DNA from: Planctomycetales bacterium
GTDB lineage: Bacteria > Planctomycetota > Planctomycetia > Pirellulales > Thermoguttaceae
Reading direction: 5' to 3'
DNA: 64,000 nt
Assembly (NCBI GenBank): GCA_007119795.1
Contig: SKOZ01000048.1
Location: 1-64,000, forward strand
Part shown: in pieces, positions 1 through 9,516 of the stretch
Layout of the letters: each line of letters opens with the position of its first letter
Numbering within the stretch: position 1 is the first letter of the stretch
Notes under the pieces: generated by a model
Database searches by the model: none
What the model saw: the letters and a program-made list of their open reading frames with translations, nothing else
What the model was told of the DNA's origin: nothing
Translations under genes and position numbers: made by a program

Positions 1-1106
1 CCGCCACCACCGACGACATCGCCTTCGCCAGCCTGGGCGTCGAGTACGTCGACGCCCAGGCGTCGGGCACCACGGTCGCTGTCAACGGGCCTGACGCGGC
101 CCTCGAATTCGTCGCCACCACCGCCGGTGCCGAGTACGACGGTGTCGAGGTTCGCTTCGTGGACGATGGGCAGGTGGGATTCAGCTATGACGACGGGGTA
201 ATCACCGTCAGCATCGATGAGGGGACAACCACTGCCGCCGCCGTGTTCAATGCATGGGCCGCGCTCGACGCGGACGATCCCTTCAAGGCCCTTTTCGAGA
301 TCAAGGAAACCACCGAAACGGAGGAAGTCACGACGGATGACTTCGCCGTCCTCACCGGCGGCGTGGTGGCCCATGGCAATCCCGAGGGTGCCGCCCTCCA
401 GTACAACTCGGAAGGGGCGTTGAAGTTCCTCGCCAACGAATTCGGCTCCGGTTCTTTTGTCTCCGTGAAGGCCCTCTCGGGCACCTTCACCTTGACGGAC
501 CGCAACGGCGACGTTTCCGACCGCGACGTGGGGTCGGACGTCAGCGTGCGGATCAACGGCATCCAGGCCATCGGCGACGGTCTCAAGACCTCGCTGAGCA
601 CCTCGACGCTCGACATGAGCTTCTCGGTCTCTCCCAATGCCGGGACCGGCGACGCCATCGACTTCGCCATCACCGGCGGCGGCGCCCAGTTCCAGCTCGG
701 CCCGGACGTGGTCTCCAACCAGCAGGCCCGCCTGGGCATCCAGAGCATCAACACCGCCAAGCTGGGCGGCGTCTCCGGGCGGCTCTTCGAGCTGCGGTCC
801 GGCGGCACGAAGTCGCTGGTCAACGACGTCAAGGGAGCCGCCAACGTCGTCGAGGAGGTGATCGTCCAGGTGACCAACCTCCGCGGCCGGATGGGTGCCT
901 TCCAGCGGACGACGCTGGAGACGAACATCAATTCGCTGAACGACACCCTCGAAGCCCTCACCGAGGCCGAGAGCGCCATCCGCGACGCCGACTTCGCCGT
1001 GGAGAGCGCACGCATGACCCGGGCGCAGATCCTCGTGCAGTCGGGCACCTCGGTGCTCTCGATCGCCAACCAGAACCCGCAGAACGTACTGGCTCTGCTG
1101 CGGTAA
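1..1106 (+). CDS. fliC: Flagellin, C-terminal part (5' end outside window)
   Basis: Structural subunit of the flagellar filament, exported by the flagellar type III apparatus. The reading frame is open from the first bases of the window, so the gene starts upstream and only about 368 residues are visible. The C-terminal D0/D1 helix is clear: a segment ending with AQILVQSGTSVLSIANQ and NPQNVLALLR, the conserved flagellin tail. Upstream lie the Asp/Gly-rich variable region and a block containing DRDVGSDVSVRINGIQAIGDG and ITGGGAQFQLGP, which I associate with the long planctomycete flagellins. The gene is followed by two hairpins and converges on a HEAT-repeat gene. The internal GTG at 159 is in frame but is not the start, because coding continues upstream of it. 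Family assignment is firm; the symbol is by analogy. Confidence 0.93.
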   Translation, partial: ATTDDIAFASLGVEYVDAQASGTTVAVNGPDAALEFVATTAGAEYDGVEVRFVDDGQVGFSYDDGVITVSIDEGTTTAAAVFNAWAALDADDPFKALFEIKETTETEEVTTDDFAVLTGGVVAHGNPEGAALQYNSEGALKFLANEFGSGSFVSVKALSGTFTLTDRNGDVSDRDVGSDVSVRINGIQAIGDGLKTSLSTSTLDMSFSVSPNAGTGDAIDFAITGGGAQFQLGPDVVSNQQARLGIQSINTAKLGGVSGRLFELRSGGTKSLVNDVKGAANVVEEVIVQVTNLRGRMGAFQRTTLETNINSLNDTLEALTEAESAIRDADFAVESARMTRAQILVQSGTSVLSIANQNPQNVLALLR

Positions 1107-1113
1107 TCGCCGC

Positions 1114-1135
1114 AAGGCTCCCCCCGCGGAGCCTT
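1114..1135 (+). terminator. Hairpin downstream of flagellin gene
   Basis: Perfect 8-bp inverted repeat AAGGCTCC/GGAGCCTT around a 6-base loop, starting 7 bases after the flagellin stop codon. It has no long T run of its own, but a second, stronger hairpin follows 38 bases later. Confidence 0.5.
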
Positions 1136-1173
1136 CGAGGCGCCACTGCCCGGCCCTCCGACCGCCCGCCCGA

Positions 1174-1200
1174 AAAAGGCCCGCGGCCGGGGGGCCTTTT
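1174..1200. terminator. Bidirectional intrinsic terminator between convergent genes
   Basis: Inverted repeat AAAAGGCCC/GGGCCTTTT with flanking A and T runs on both sides, so it can work as a rho-independent terminator on either strand. It sits between the flagellin gene and the convergent HEAT-repeat gene, whose stop codon is only 3 bases away. Confidence 0.8.
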
Positions 1201-1203
1201 CGT

Positions 1204-2481
1204 TCACTCCGGGGAGTCCTCGAACACTCCCATCTGTTCGAGGGCCCGGCGGGCGACCAGGCGGACTTCCTCGTCGGGATCGTCGAGTAGCGGTTTCAGC
1301 CGATCCGCCGTGTGGCGAGCCCGCTCGCCCAGGGCGCCCAATGCAGATGCGGCGTAGAGCCGCGTCTCCCCCTTGGGTGCCTCGACGAGGGCGGCGATCT
1401 CGTCGACGACCTCCATTTCCGCGCCCAGCTCGCCGAGGACCTCGGCCGCCGCCCAAGGCTCGTGGTCCCCTCCGAGTTGCTCGATGAGCACGCGGGGAGG
1501 CGTCTTCGACTGCGGATCGAGGAGCCAGAGGCTCTTGGCCGCCTGGGAGCGGGCGGCAAAGGTCGAGCCCTCTTCGAGAACCTCCTCGAGCGCCGCGGCG
1601 GCGGGCCGGGCGAAGTCGCCCAGCCGTCCCAGGGCAATGGCCGCCTCCGCGCGGACCGGCTGCAGGGGGTCGTTCAACGCCCGGATCAAGACGTCGAGCC
1701 CCTCCTGGCCTATCTCCGGCCCGATCCGCCCCAGGGCGGCCGCAGCATTGCGGCGGACCGAGGCCACCCCCTCCTCGGTCAGCTCGATGAGCTTGGGAAC
1801 CGCGACCCGGGCCTCCGGGCCGATGGCGCCCAATATCCGGCACGACCAATACTGCGTGTGGAAGTCCTCGTCGTCCAGGTAGTCGAGCAGCAGGGGGATC
1901 GCCCCTCGGGCATCCTCGCCCATTACCATCAGGGCGTTCATCAGGAAGGGCCGGCGGGTATCGAGGTCGGATTCGGGGAGCAGGTCGATCACCACGGGGA
2001 CCGCCTCCCGAGCCTTGGGGCCGAGGATGACGACGCCCAACGCCGCGCTGCGGCGGACATGGGGCTCGTCGACCTGGAGGGCCTCGATCAGGTGGGGGAC
2101 CGCCGCCTCGCCGAAGGCGGCTGCCGCCTCGGCCGCCACGAAACCGACGGGACCCAAGAGGCCGGGCTCCGCGTCGCCGAACAGGTCGATCAGGTCGGGG
2201 AGGACGACTTGCGGGCGGACCGCCAGCTTCCCCAGGATATGGGCGGCGGCGGCCCGCACCTGGGGATCCTCGTCTTCCAGGCCCTTCCGCAACTGGGGCA
2301 GGGCCTCCTCGCCCAGCCCAGCCAACTCGGCCATTACCGCTTCGTAGGCCTCCAGGTCGTTCGCTTGCACGGCGGCGATCAGGCGCTCAACGCCCTCCGC
2401 CGCAGTCGGCGCCTCCTCCCCCGAGGTCGAAACGGGGGCCGAAAGGAGCATCATCAGCGTCCAAAGCAGCGCGCAGCGCAT
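1204..2481 (-). CDS. Secreted HEAT-repeat (PBS-lyase-type) protein
   Basis: A 425-residue alpha-solenoid protein predicted to be exported. The N-terminus is a short signal peptide (hydrophobic LLWTLMMLLSAP, likely cleaved near SGEEA). The rest is built from about ten degenerate 30-40 residue HEAT repeats with the pattern V-R--AA-ALG-LG, for example VRAAAAHILGKL, VRRNAAAALGRIGPE and VRAEAAIALGRLG. Such proteins are binding scaffolds and no catalytic residue is visible. It converges on the flagellin gene and is otherwise isolated. The partner cannot be inferred; a second, unrelated HEAT-repeat protein is at 31-33 kb. Confidence 0.85.
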   Translation of the reverse strand: MRCALLWTLMMLLSAPVSTSGEEAPTAAEGVERLIAAVQANDLEAYEAVMAELAGLGEEALPQLRKGLEDEDPQVRAAAAHILGKLAVRPQVVLPDLIDLFGDAEPGLLGPVGFVAAEAAAAFGEAAVPHLIEALQVDEPHVRRSAALGVVILGPKAREAVPVVIDLLPESDLDTRRPFLMNALMVMGEDARGAIPLLLDYLDDEDFHTQYWSCRILGAIGPEARVAVPKLIELTEEGVASVRRNAAAALGRIGPEIGQEGLDVLIRALNDPLQPVRAEAAIALGRLGDFARPAAAALEEVLEEGSTFAARSQAAKSLWLLDPQSKTPPRVLIEQLGGDHEPWAAAEVLGELGAEMEVVDEIAALVEAPKGETRLYAASALGALGERARHTADRLKPLLDDPDEEVRLVARRALEQMGVFEDSPE

Positions 2482-2643
2482 GGGCGTCTCTTTTCGTCAT
2501 AGACAGAGGAGTCCAAGGGAATGCCGCAAGCTGGAGGACTGCCGAAGCGGGGCCTCCAGGTTGGCCGGCAGGGCCGGCACGGCGCCGGACCCATCCTAAG
2601 GATACTCGGGGGAGACCGAGGCCCTCAAGAGTGTGCGTGGTGA

Positions 2644-3126
2644 TCATCGCAAACCCGACAGCTCCTCCCAGAGCCCCGGTCCCTCGGGAAAGACACGCTC
2701 GGGCGTTGCCGGCACCACACCCCACTGGTGCCTTTCGACGAATCGCTCCAGCTCCCCCGGGCCCCAACCGACGTGACTTTGAAACATCTTGAAGGGATGC
2801 TTCGGGTAGCGGACGAGGTGTTCGAGATGGGCGTACTGCACGGAATAGTAGACTCCCGGCAGGACTTCGATTTCGCCGAGGGTCGCATCGGTGTGCAATG
2901 CCATCAGCGGGCCGGAGACGGGACCGCCCGAATAGACGCAGTCGTCACGCTGGCAGCGGCCCTTGCCCCGCCAGACCTGCCGAATCGTCGTGGTCGTCCG
3001 GCGGTTCAGGAGCACACCGACCGCCTGCTCCTCCGAGTGCTGGATCAGCAGGATTACCGCCCCGATGAAGTTCAAATCTCGCTCTTGCGGTGGGGCTACG
3101 AGCAGATGCCCTTGAAGCGATTTCAT
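2644..3126 (-). CDS. YqgE/AlgH (UPF0301) family protein
   Basis: A 160-residue protein of the YqgE/AlgH family, whose biochemical role is unsettled; the name comes from a link to alginate regulation in Pseudomonas. The family signature is visible: an opening KSLQGHLLVAPPQ, then F-GAVILLIQHSEEQAVGVLLN, then YSGGPVSGPLMALH and a C-terminal GWGPGELE. I start it at the ATG at 3126, not at the longer frame up to 3225. That ATG begins exactly at the family N-terminus, has a purine-rich GAAAGAGAG stretch upstream, and overlaps the stop of the preceding small gene as ATGA, which indicates translational coupling. Confidence 0.88.
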   Translation of the reverse strand: MKSLQGHLLVAPPQERDLNFIGAVILLIQHSEEQAVGVLLNRRTTTTIRQVWRGKGRCQRDDCVYSGGPVSGPLMALHTDATLGEIEVLPGVYYSVQYAHLEHLVRYPKHPFKMFQSHVGWGPGELERFVERHQWGVVPATPERVFPEGPGLWEELSGLR

Positions 3127-3362
3127 CGGCCGCTCTCTTTCTCGGCCCCCCATTGCCGCTCCAGGGACCCCCGCCGCCAGCCCATGCGATGGCGGCGCCG
3201 ACCGCAGTAGTCGAAATCGAGCCACTCGACGGCACCGCCGTGCAGCCGTTCCATGGCCTCTTGGTCCCTGATGGTCGATATCCTGTACCCGAAACTCGCC
3301 GCCCAGCGTAACACGATTTCACGGAAATGGCGACACCACTCCGATAGGTTGCGGGTGGCCAT
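3123..3362 (-). CDS. Small hypothetical protein coupled to YqgE/AlgH
   Basis: A 79-residue frame beginning MATRNLSEWCRHFREIVLRW and ending in an Arg-rich tail. It contains a Tyr/Arg/Asp-rich core (FGYRISTIRDQEAMERL, then EWLDFDYCGRRRH). Its TGA overlaps the ATG of the YqgE/AlgH gene as ATGA, which is the main reason to believe it is translated. The start is uncertain: an upstream in-frame ATG at 3455 would add 31 residues but would overlap the divergent regulator region. I recognise no family. It could be a helper of the YqgE protein or a spurious frame. Confidence 0.5.
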   Translation of the reverse strand: MATRNLSEWCRHFREIVLRWAASFGYRISTIRDQEAMERLHGGAVEWLDFDYCGRRRHRMGWRRGSLERQWGAEKESGR

Positions 3363-3536
3363 CGCGGATGTCAAACTGATTGCATCCGGGCGGGGCGTCC
3401 GTCGCCCCAGACCGCATCGGCGGGCGCCGGTGCCGCCTGCGAATAAGGGGTGCAATCAGCGGAAAGCCAGGCATTTCGGGAGGGTTTCGACGTGGGCCGT
3501 ACGCCGAGAGACGCCGCAGGAATCGTCGAGGAGGGA

Positions 3537-5431
<1,895 letters not shown>

Positions 5432-5432
<1 letters not shown>

Positions 5433-5475
5433 GGGGTGAGGGGTTAGCGGCTAGGGGTTTGGTGGGGTTCAGGTA
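5432..5475 (+). repeat. G-rich GGGGT tract after the regulator stop
   Basis: Directly after the stop codon comes a run of GGGGTGAG/GGGGTTAG/GGGGTTT/GGGGTTCAGG units. The same type of tract occurs after the kinase gene at 11.48-11.57 kb. It has no coding potential and could form a G-quadruplex or be a dispersed intergenic repeat. Confidence 0.45.
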
Positions 5476-5491
5476 TTGTTTGCAGCCACCG

Positions 5492-7390
5492 TTACCAGTT
5501 GAGCTCGACGGCCTCCTCCCAATGCTCGTAGAGCGTCTGCAAACGCTCCTGGAGATTCTCGATCCGGCCCATGATGTCGCGGACCCGCTCGCCGTCGCGA
5601 TGGGTCTCGGGCTCCGTGAGGCGGTCGTGGAGGCTGTTGAGCTCGTTCTCGCGTTCGAAGATATCCGCTTCCAGGTCGGCGACCTTGCGGAAGGGGAAGC
5701 GGCGCTTCCGCGCCGGGGCGGCCTTGCCCCCGTTAGGGCGGGGGGGCTGGCGCTCGGCGGAGGGCGTCGAGTTGGATTCACGGCCGTCACCGCCGCCGCG
5801 GGTGAGGAACTGGTAAGTCTCGTAATTGCCCTCGACGATGCGGACCCGATCGGCTTCGAAGACCAGCAGATGGTCGGCCACGCAGTTGACGAAATAGCGG
5901 TCGTGGCTGACGAAGAGGACCGTTCCCTCGAAGCGCCGCAACGCCTGCTCGAGGGCGTCGCGGGCCCAGAGATCGAGGTGGTTCGTCGGCTCGTCGAGGA
6001 CCAGTAGATTGGCCTCGGAGGCGGCCAGGCGGGCCAGCGCCGCGCGGCAGCGTTCGCCGCCGCTGAGACTGCTGACCGGCTGGAGCACCGTATCGCCCGT
6101 GAGGCCGAAACGGGCCAGCAGGCCGCGCCGCCGTTGGGTTTCGAAGCGGTGCCCCGCCGGGCGGATGGCGTCGACTGCCGGCGCGGCGTCGTCGAGCGAG
6201 CCGAGTTGCTGGTCGAAGTAGCCCACCGCCACCCCGGTGCCGCGGACCACCCTTCCAGCGGTGGGCTCGATCTGGCCGAGCAGGCACTTCAGGAGCGTCG
6301 ACTTGCCGGAACCGTTCGGGCCCAGGATGCCCCAGCGCTGGCCGCGGAGGACGTCGAAGGAGAGGTCCGCGAAGAGCGGTTTGTCGAAGGACCTGGCCAA
6401 TCCCTCGACGCGGAGGACCACGTCGCCGCTCCTCGCGACTTTGGGAAAGGCCATGGGGGGGACCTCGATCTCCCGTGGCGGCTCCACCCGCTCGATCCGC
6501 TCCAGCTTCTTGCGGCGGTCCTCGGCCTGGGCGTGCTTCTGCCCGTAGGCGTTGCGGCGGATGAACTCCTCGGCCTTGGCGATTTCCGTCTGCTGCTTCT
6601 CGAACGTCCGCTTCTGCACCAGGAGGCGCTCCGCCTTCTGGCGGCGGTAGGCGGAGAAGTTGCCGGGGTAGCTTTCCACCGTGCCCCGGAAGAGCTCCAG
6701 GGTGCGGTTGGCGACGCGGTCGAGGAAGAAGCGGTCGTGACTGACGAGGACCATCGCTGCGCTGCTGGCGGCGAGGAAGTCCTCGAGCCAGGCGGTGGCG
6801 GCCAGGTCGAGGTGGTTCGAGGGCTCGTCGAGGAGCATGAGGTCGGGCTCGGCCAGCAGCAGCTTGGCGAGCATGAGCCGGTTCTGCTCGCCGCCGCTCA
6901 GGGCGGCCACGCTCTGGCCGCGGGTGGCGGCGGGGAAGCCCAGGCCATCGAGGACCCGCTCGATCTGGTGGTCCAGGTTGTAGCCGTCGCGGTGCTGCAG
7001 CTCGTGCTGGAGGTGGTCGTAGCGGGCGGCAAGCCGCTCGCGCTCGCTTTCGTCGTCGGCTTGGGCCAGGGCCTCGGCAGCGGCGAGGACCTGGTGCTGG
7101 AGGGAGACGAGGTCCTCCAAGGCACTGCGGGCTTCATCCCAGAGAGTCCGCCCTGCCGCGAAGAGGGGCTGCTGCTCGAGGTAGCCGATCCGGACCGAGG
7201 GATGGAAGCGGCAGGTGCCGCCGTCGCCTTCCTCGCGGCCGCCCAGGATCCGCAATAGCGTCGTCTTGCCCGTGCCGTTGGGGCCGACGAGCGCGATCCG
7301 CTCGCCCGGGCGGACCTCGAAGGAGACGCCCCTTAAGACCGGTTCGGGCCCGAAGTGCTTGCGCAACTGCTCGGCGGAGAGGAGAATCAT
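5492..7390 (-). CDS. ABC-F family ATPase (Uup/EttA-like)
   Basis: A 632-residue soluble protein with two ABC ATPase domains and no membrane segment, as in ribosome-associated ABC-F factors. Domain 1: Walker A GPNGTGKT, signature LSGGEQNRL, Walker B LMLLDEPSNHLDL, followed by the ABC-F linker rich in Lys/Arg/Glu helix (residues about 245-300). Domain 2: Walker A GPNGSGKS, signature LSGGERCRAALARL, Walker B LLVLDEPTNHLDL and the SHDRYF switch. A proline/arginine linker and a terminal coiled coil (about 60 residues) match the Uup C-terminal domain. The start was placed at ATG 7390 (MILLSAEQLRKHFG), where homology begins; the frame is open far upstream but that part is not protein-like. It probably acts on translating ribosomes; the subtype is inferred. 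Confidence 0.92.
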   Translation of the reverse strand: MILLSAEQLRKHFGPEPVLRGVSFEVRPGERIALVGPNGTGKTTLLRILGGREEGDGGTCRFHPSVRIGYLEQQPLFAAGRTLWDEARSALEDLVSLQHQVLAAAEALAQADDESERERLAARYDHLQHELQHRDGYNLDHQIERVLDGLGFPAATRGQSVAALSGGEQNRLMLAKLLLAEPDLMLLDEPSNHLDLAATAWLEDFLAASSAAMVLVSHDRFFLDRVANRTLELFRGTVESYPGNFSAYRRQKAERLLVQKRTFEKQQTEIAKAEEFIRRNAYGQKHAQAEDRRKKLERIERVEPPREIEVPPMAFPKVARSGDVVLRVEGLARSFDKPLFADLSFDVLRGQRWGILGPNGSGKSTLLKCLLGQIEPTAGRVVRGTGVAVGYFDQQLGSLDDAAPAVDAIRPAGHRFETQRRRGLLARFGLTGDTVLQPVSSLSGGERCRAALARLAASEANLLVLDEPTNHLDLWARDALEQALRRFEGTVLFVSHDRYFVNCVADHLLVFEADRVRIVEGNYETYQFLTRGGGDGRESNSTPSAERQPPRPNGGKAAPARKRRFPFRKVADLEADIFERENELNSLHDRLTEPETHRDGERVRDIMGRIENLQERLQTLYEHWEEAVELNW

Positions 7391-7732
7391 ACGCGATGGA
7401 GGGAGAACACGCGGCCAAGATCCGAAACCTTCCATCATACCGGCTCTCCCCCGCGGCCGGGAAGGCGGCTGCCCGCCTCCGCCCCCCACGATCACTTGCC
7501 AAAGGGCGGAACCTCCCGCAGGAAAGCCTGTAAGGATACACCTCCGCCGCCCCGACGCATTGTCCCCAGCACACCGACAGCCGGGCGATTCCCCTCCCGC
7601 GGGAGCCAGCCGGGGGTTTTCGCGCCAAGATTGCCGCGGTGGCGGCGAAGAACCCTCTGGAGCCCCGGAAGGGGCCGGTGGGAAATCAGACAACCGACGA
7701 GGTGAATCGCCAGAGGCGAGGAGGACTGAAAG
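7391..7732. other. Intergenic region between divergent genes
   Basis: 342 bases between the divergent ABC-F and coiled-coil genes. It should hold both promoters, but no convincing -35/-10 pair, repeat or RNA was found. A strong AGGAGG lies 8 bases before the ATG at 7733. Confidence 0.5.
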
Positions 7733-8530
7733 ATGATCAAGAGAGTACTGGTTGGCGCCGCCGTGGTGGCGTTGCTGGGCCTGTTCTTCTTCGGGCGGGA
7801 TGCGACGAGCCATTTCCGCACCTCGGTGGGGTTGGCCCGAGACGCCGTGCAAGACAACATCCCCGTACAGTACCAGGTGGATCGCGCGCGGCGGATGATC
7901 GCCGACCTGGTGCAGCCGATCCGCGACAATATGCACCAGATCGCCCGCGAGGAGGTCGAGGTTGAGGGGCTTGCCGAGCGGATCGCGCAAACCGAGGCCC
8001 GTCTCGAGAAGGAGAAGGGCGACATCCTGCGGCTGCAGGGCGACCTGGCGGGCGGAGGAGACACGTTCCGATATGCCGGGCGGAGCTACACGTCGGAGCA
8101 GGTACGGGTCGATCTGGCCAACCGCTTCGAACGGTTCAAGACCGGCGAGGCGACGCTGGCGAGCCTCCGCGAAATCCACCAGGCCCGCGAGCGGAGCTTG
8201 CACGCGGCACGCCAGAAGCTCGAAGGGATGATGGCCGCCAAGCGGCAACTGGAGGTCGACGTGGAGAATCTCCAGGCCCGCCTGCAGATGGTGGCCGCGG
8301 CGCAGACGACCAACAACTTCAACTTCGACGACAGCCGCCTGGGGCGGGTCCGCGAACTGGTGGCCGACCTGCGGGCGCGGATCGACGTTGCCGAACGGCT
8401 CGTCCACGCCGAGGACCACTACCACGAAGAGATCCCCCTCGACAAGCCGGTTTCGGATACCATCGTCGAGCAAATTGCCGAGTACTTCGGCACCGCGGAA
8501 CCGGAGAGCGGATCGCTGGCCCAAAACTGA
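7733..8530 (+). CDS. Membrane-anchored coiled-coil protein
   Basis: A 265-residue protein with an N-terminal membrane anchor or signal (VLVGAAVVALLGLFFFG, residues 5-21) and a long alpha-helical body. Heptad-like coiled coil covers roughly residues 70-110 and 150-200 (for example AERIAQTEARLEKEKGDI). It resembles short anchored coiled-coil proteins often annotated as hypothetical in planctomycetes. The start is supported by AGGAGG 8 bases upstream. It opens a rightward series with FHA and kinase genes, although gaps of 100-200 bases argue against a tight operon. No enzymatic motif is seen; a scaffold or envelope role is inferred. Confidence 0.8.
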   Translation: MIKRVLVGAAVVALLGLFFFGRDATSHFRTSVGLARDAVQDNIPVQYQVDRARRMIADLVQPIRDNMHQIAREEVEVEGLAERIAQTEARLEKEKGDILRLQGDLAGGGDTFRYAGRSYTSEQVRVDLANRFERFKTGEATLASLREIHQARERSLHAARQKLEGMMAAKRQLEVDVENLQARLQMVAAAQTTNNFNFDDSRLGRVRELVADLRARIDVAERLVHAEDHYHEEIPLDKPVSDTIVEQIAEYFGTAEPESGSLAQN

Positions 8531-8750
8531 GCGAAGCGGGACCGTCCGCAGCTCCGCGGTCCGCGGCGCCCCCGGCGCATCGAACGGGCCACGGACTACG
8601 GACGAGGCGGACCATCCCTGGTCGAAAATCCGAGGGCTTGCGACAATGCGAGTGGCCTGGATGGAAAGCAACGGTGGGTGGCGGCGGGACGTTCCGGGCA
8701 CGGGTCCGGGCCGCCGGAGACCCCACGAGATCAAGCGAGAGCCGCGGGTC

Positions 8751-9359
8751 ATGTACTCCCCAACGCCTCCCAGCGCCGAGGGATTCCTCCTGTGGGTCGA
8801 CGCCGTGGGCGGTTACCGGGTCTGCCTGGATGACCAGGTCACGCTCGGGCAGCCGGCGGCGGCCGCAGAGGTAGACATCCCCATCCTCGGAGACCTTTCC
8901 GTCCGCCACGCGCGGATTCGCCGCGACGGCGAAGGATACCTGGTCGAGGCCATACGGGAGGTCTACGTCGACGGCCGTGCCGTGGATCACGTGGCGGCGC
9001 TGGCCGACGGTTGCTGCCTCCGATTGGGGGATAGCGTGGAGTTGGTCTTCCGCCGGCCCCACGCCCTGAGCGCCACGGCGCGGCTGGACTTTGGCAGCCG
9101 TCACCGCACGGCGCCGACCACGGACGGGATTATCCTCATGGCCGAGGCATGCATCCTCGGGCCGCGGCCGCACGATCACGTAGTCTGTCGGCGTTGGCCG
9201 GGCGAGGTGATCCTCTACCGGCAGGACGACGCCCTATTCTGCCGCTCGGAGATGGGCGGGCTGACAATCGACGGAGTTTCCCGACCGGGCCGGGGGCCGA
9301 TCACCCGCCGATCGCGGATTGCGGGGGATCGCTTTTCCATGTCCCTGGAGCCGCTCTAA
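8751..9359 (+). CDS. FHA-domain protein
   Basis: About 202 residues. The N-terminal half looks like an FHA phosphothreonine-binding fold: the strand pattern FLLWVDAVGGYRVCL, VTLGQ, then the conserved LSVRHARIRRDGEGYLVEA, followed by VYVDGRAV and LGDSVELVF. The usual Arg/Ser-His/Asn constellation is partly kept (Ser-Val-Arg-His). The C-terminal half may be a second, weaker FHA-like repeat (VICRRWPGEVILYR-like segment, ending SRIAGDRFSMSLE). The start is ambiguous between ATG 8646 and ATG 8751; I chose the latter because the domain begins there. It directly precedes a Ser/Thr kinase, so it is the natural candidate to read out that kinase's phosphorylation. Confidence 0.78.
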   Translation: MYSPTPPSAEGFLLWVDAVGGYRVCLDDQVTLGQPAAAAEVDIPILGDLSVRHARIRRDGEGYLVEAIREVYVDGRAVDHVAALADGCCLRLGDSVELVFRRPHALSATARLDFGSRHRTAPTTDGIILMAEACILGPRPHDHVVCRRWPGEVILYRQDDALFCRSEMGGLTIDGVSRPGRGPITRRSRIAGDRFSMSLEPL

Positions 9360-9516
9360 GCTTTAGAATGAGGAACAGGCGGTGGCGGACGCGGGTAGGA
9401 GGAGTGCCTCCCGTCGGGCCGCGCCCCAGGCGCCCCGCAGGGGAGGAAGCCGGTGGGTATGCGGCGGCTTCGGGCATTGCCTTTCCGCATTCGCCCCTGC
9501 CCGCGACGAGGGTCCC

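Noticed and set aside
185..1849. 554-codon leftward open frame across the flagellin and HEAT genes
   Set aside because: Arg/Gly/Pro-rich shadow translation of GC-rich coding DNA on the other strand; no domain; contradicted by flagellin on plus and HEAT gene in another frame.
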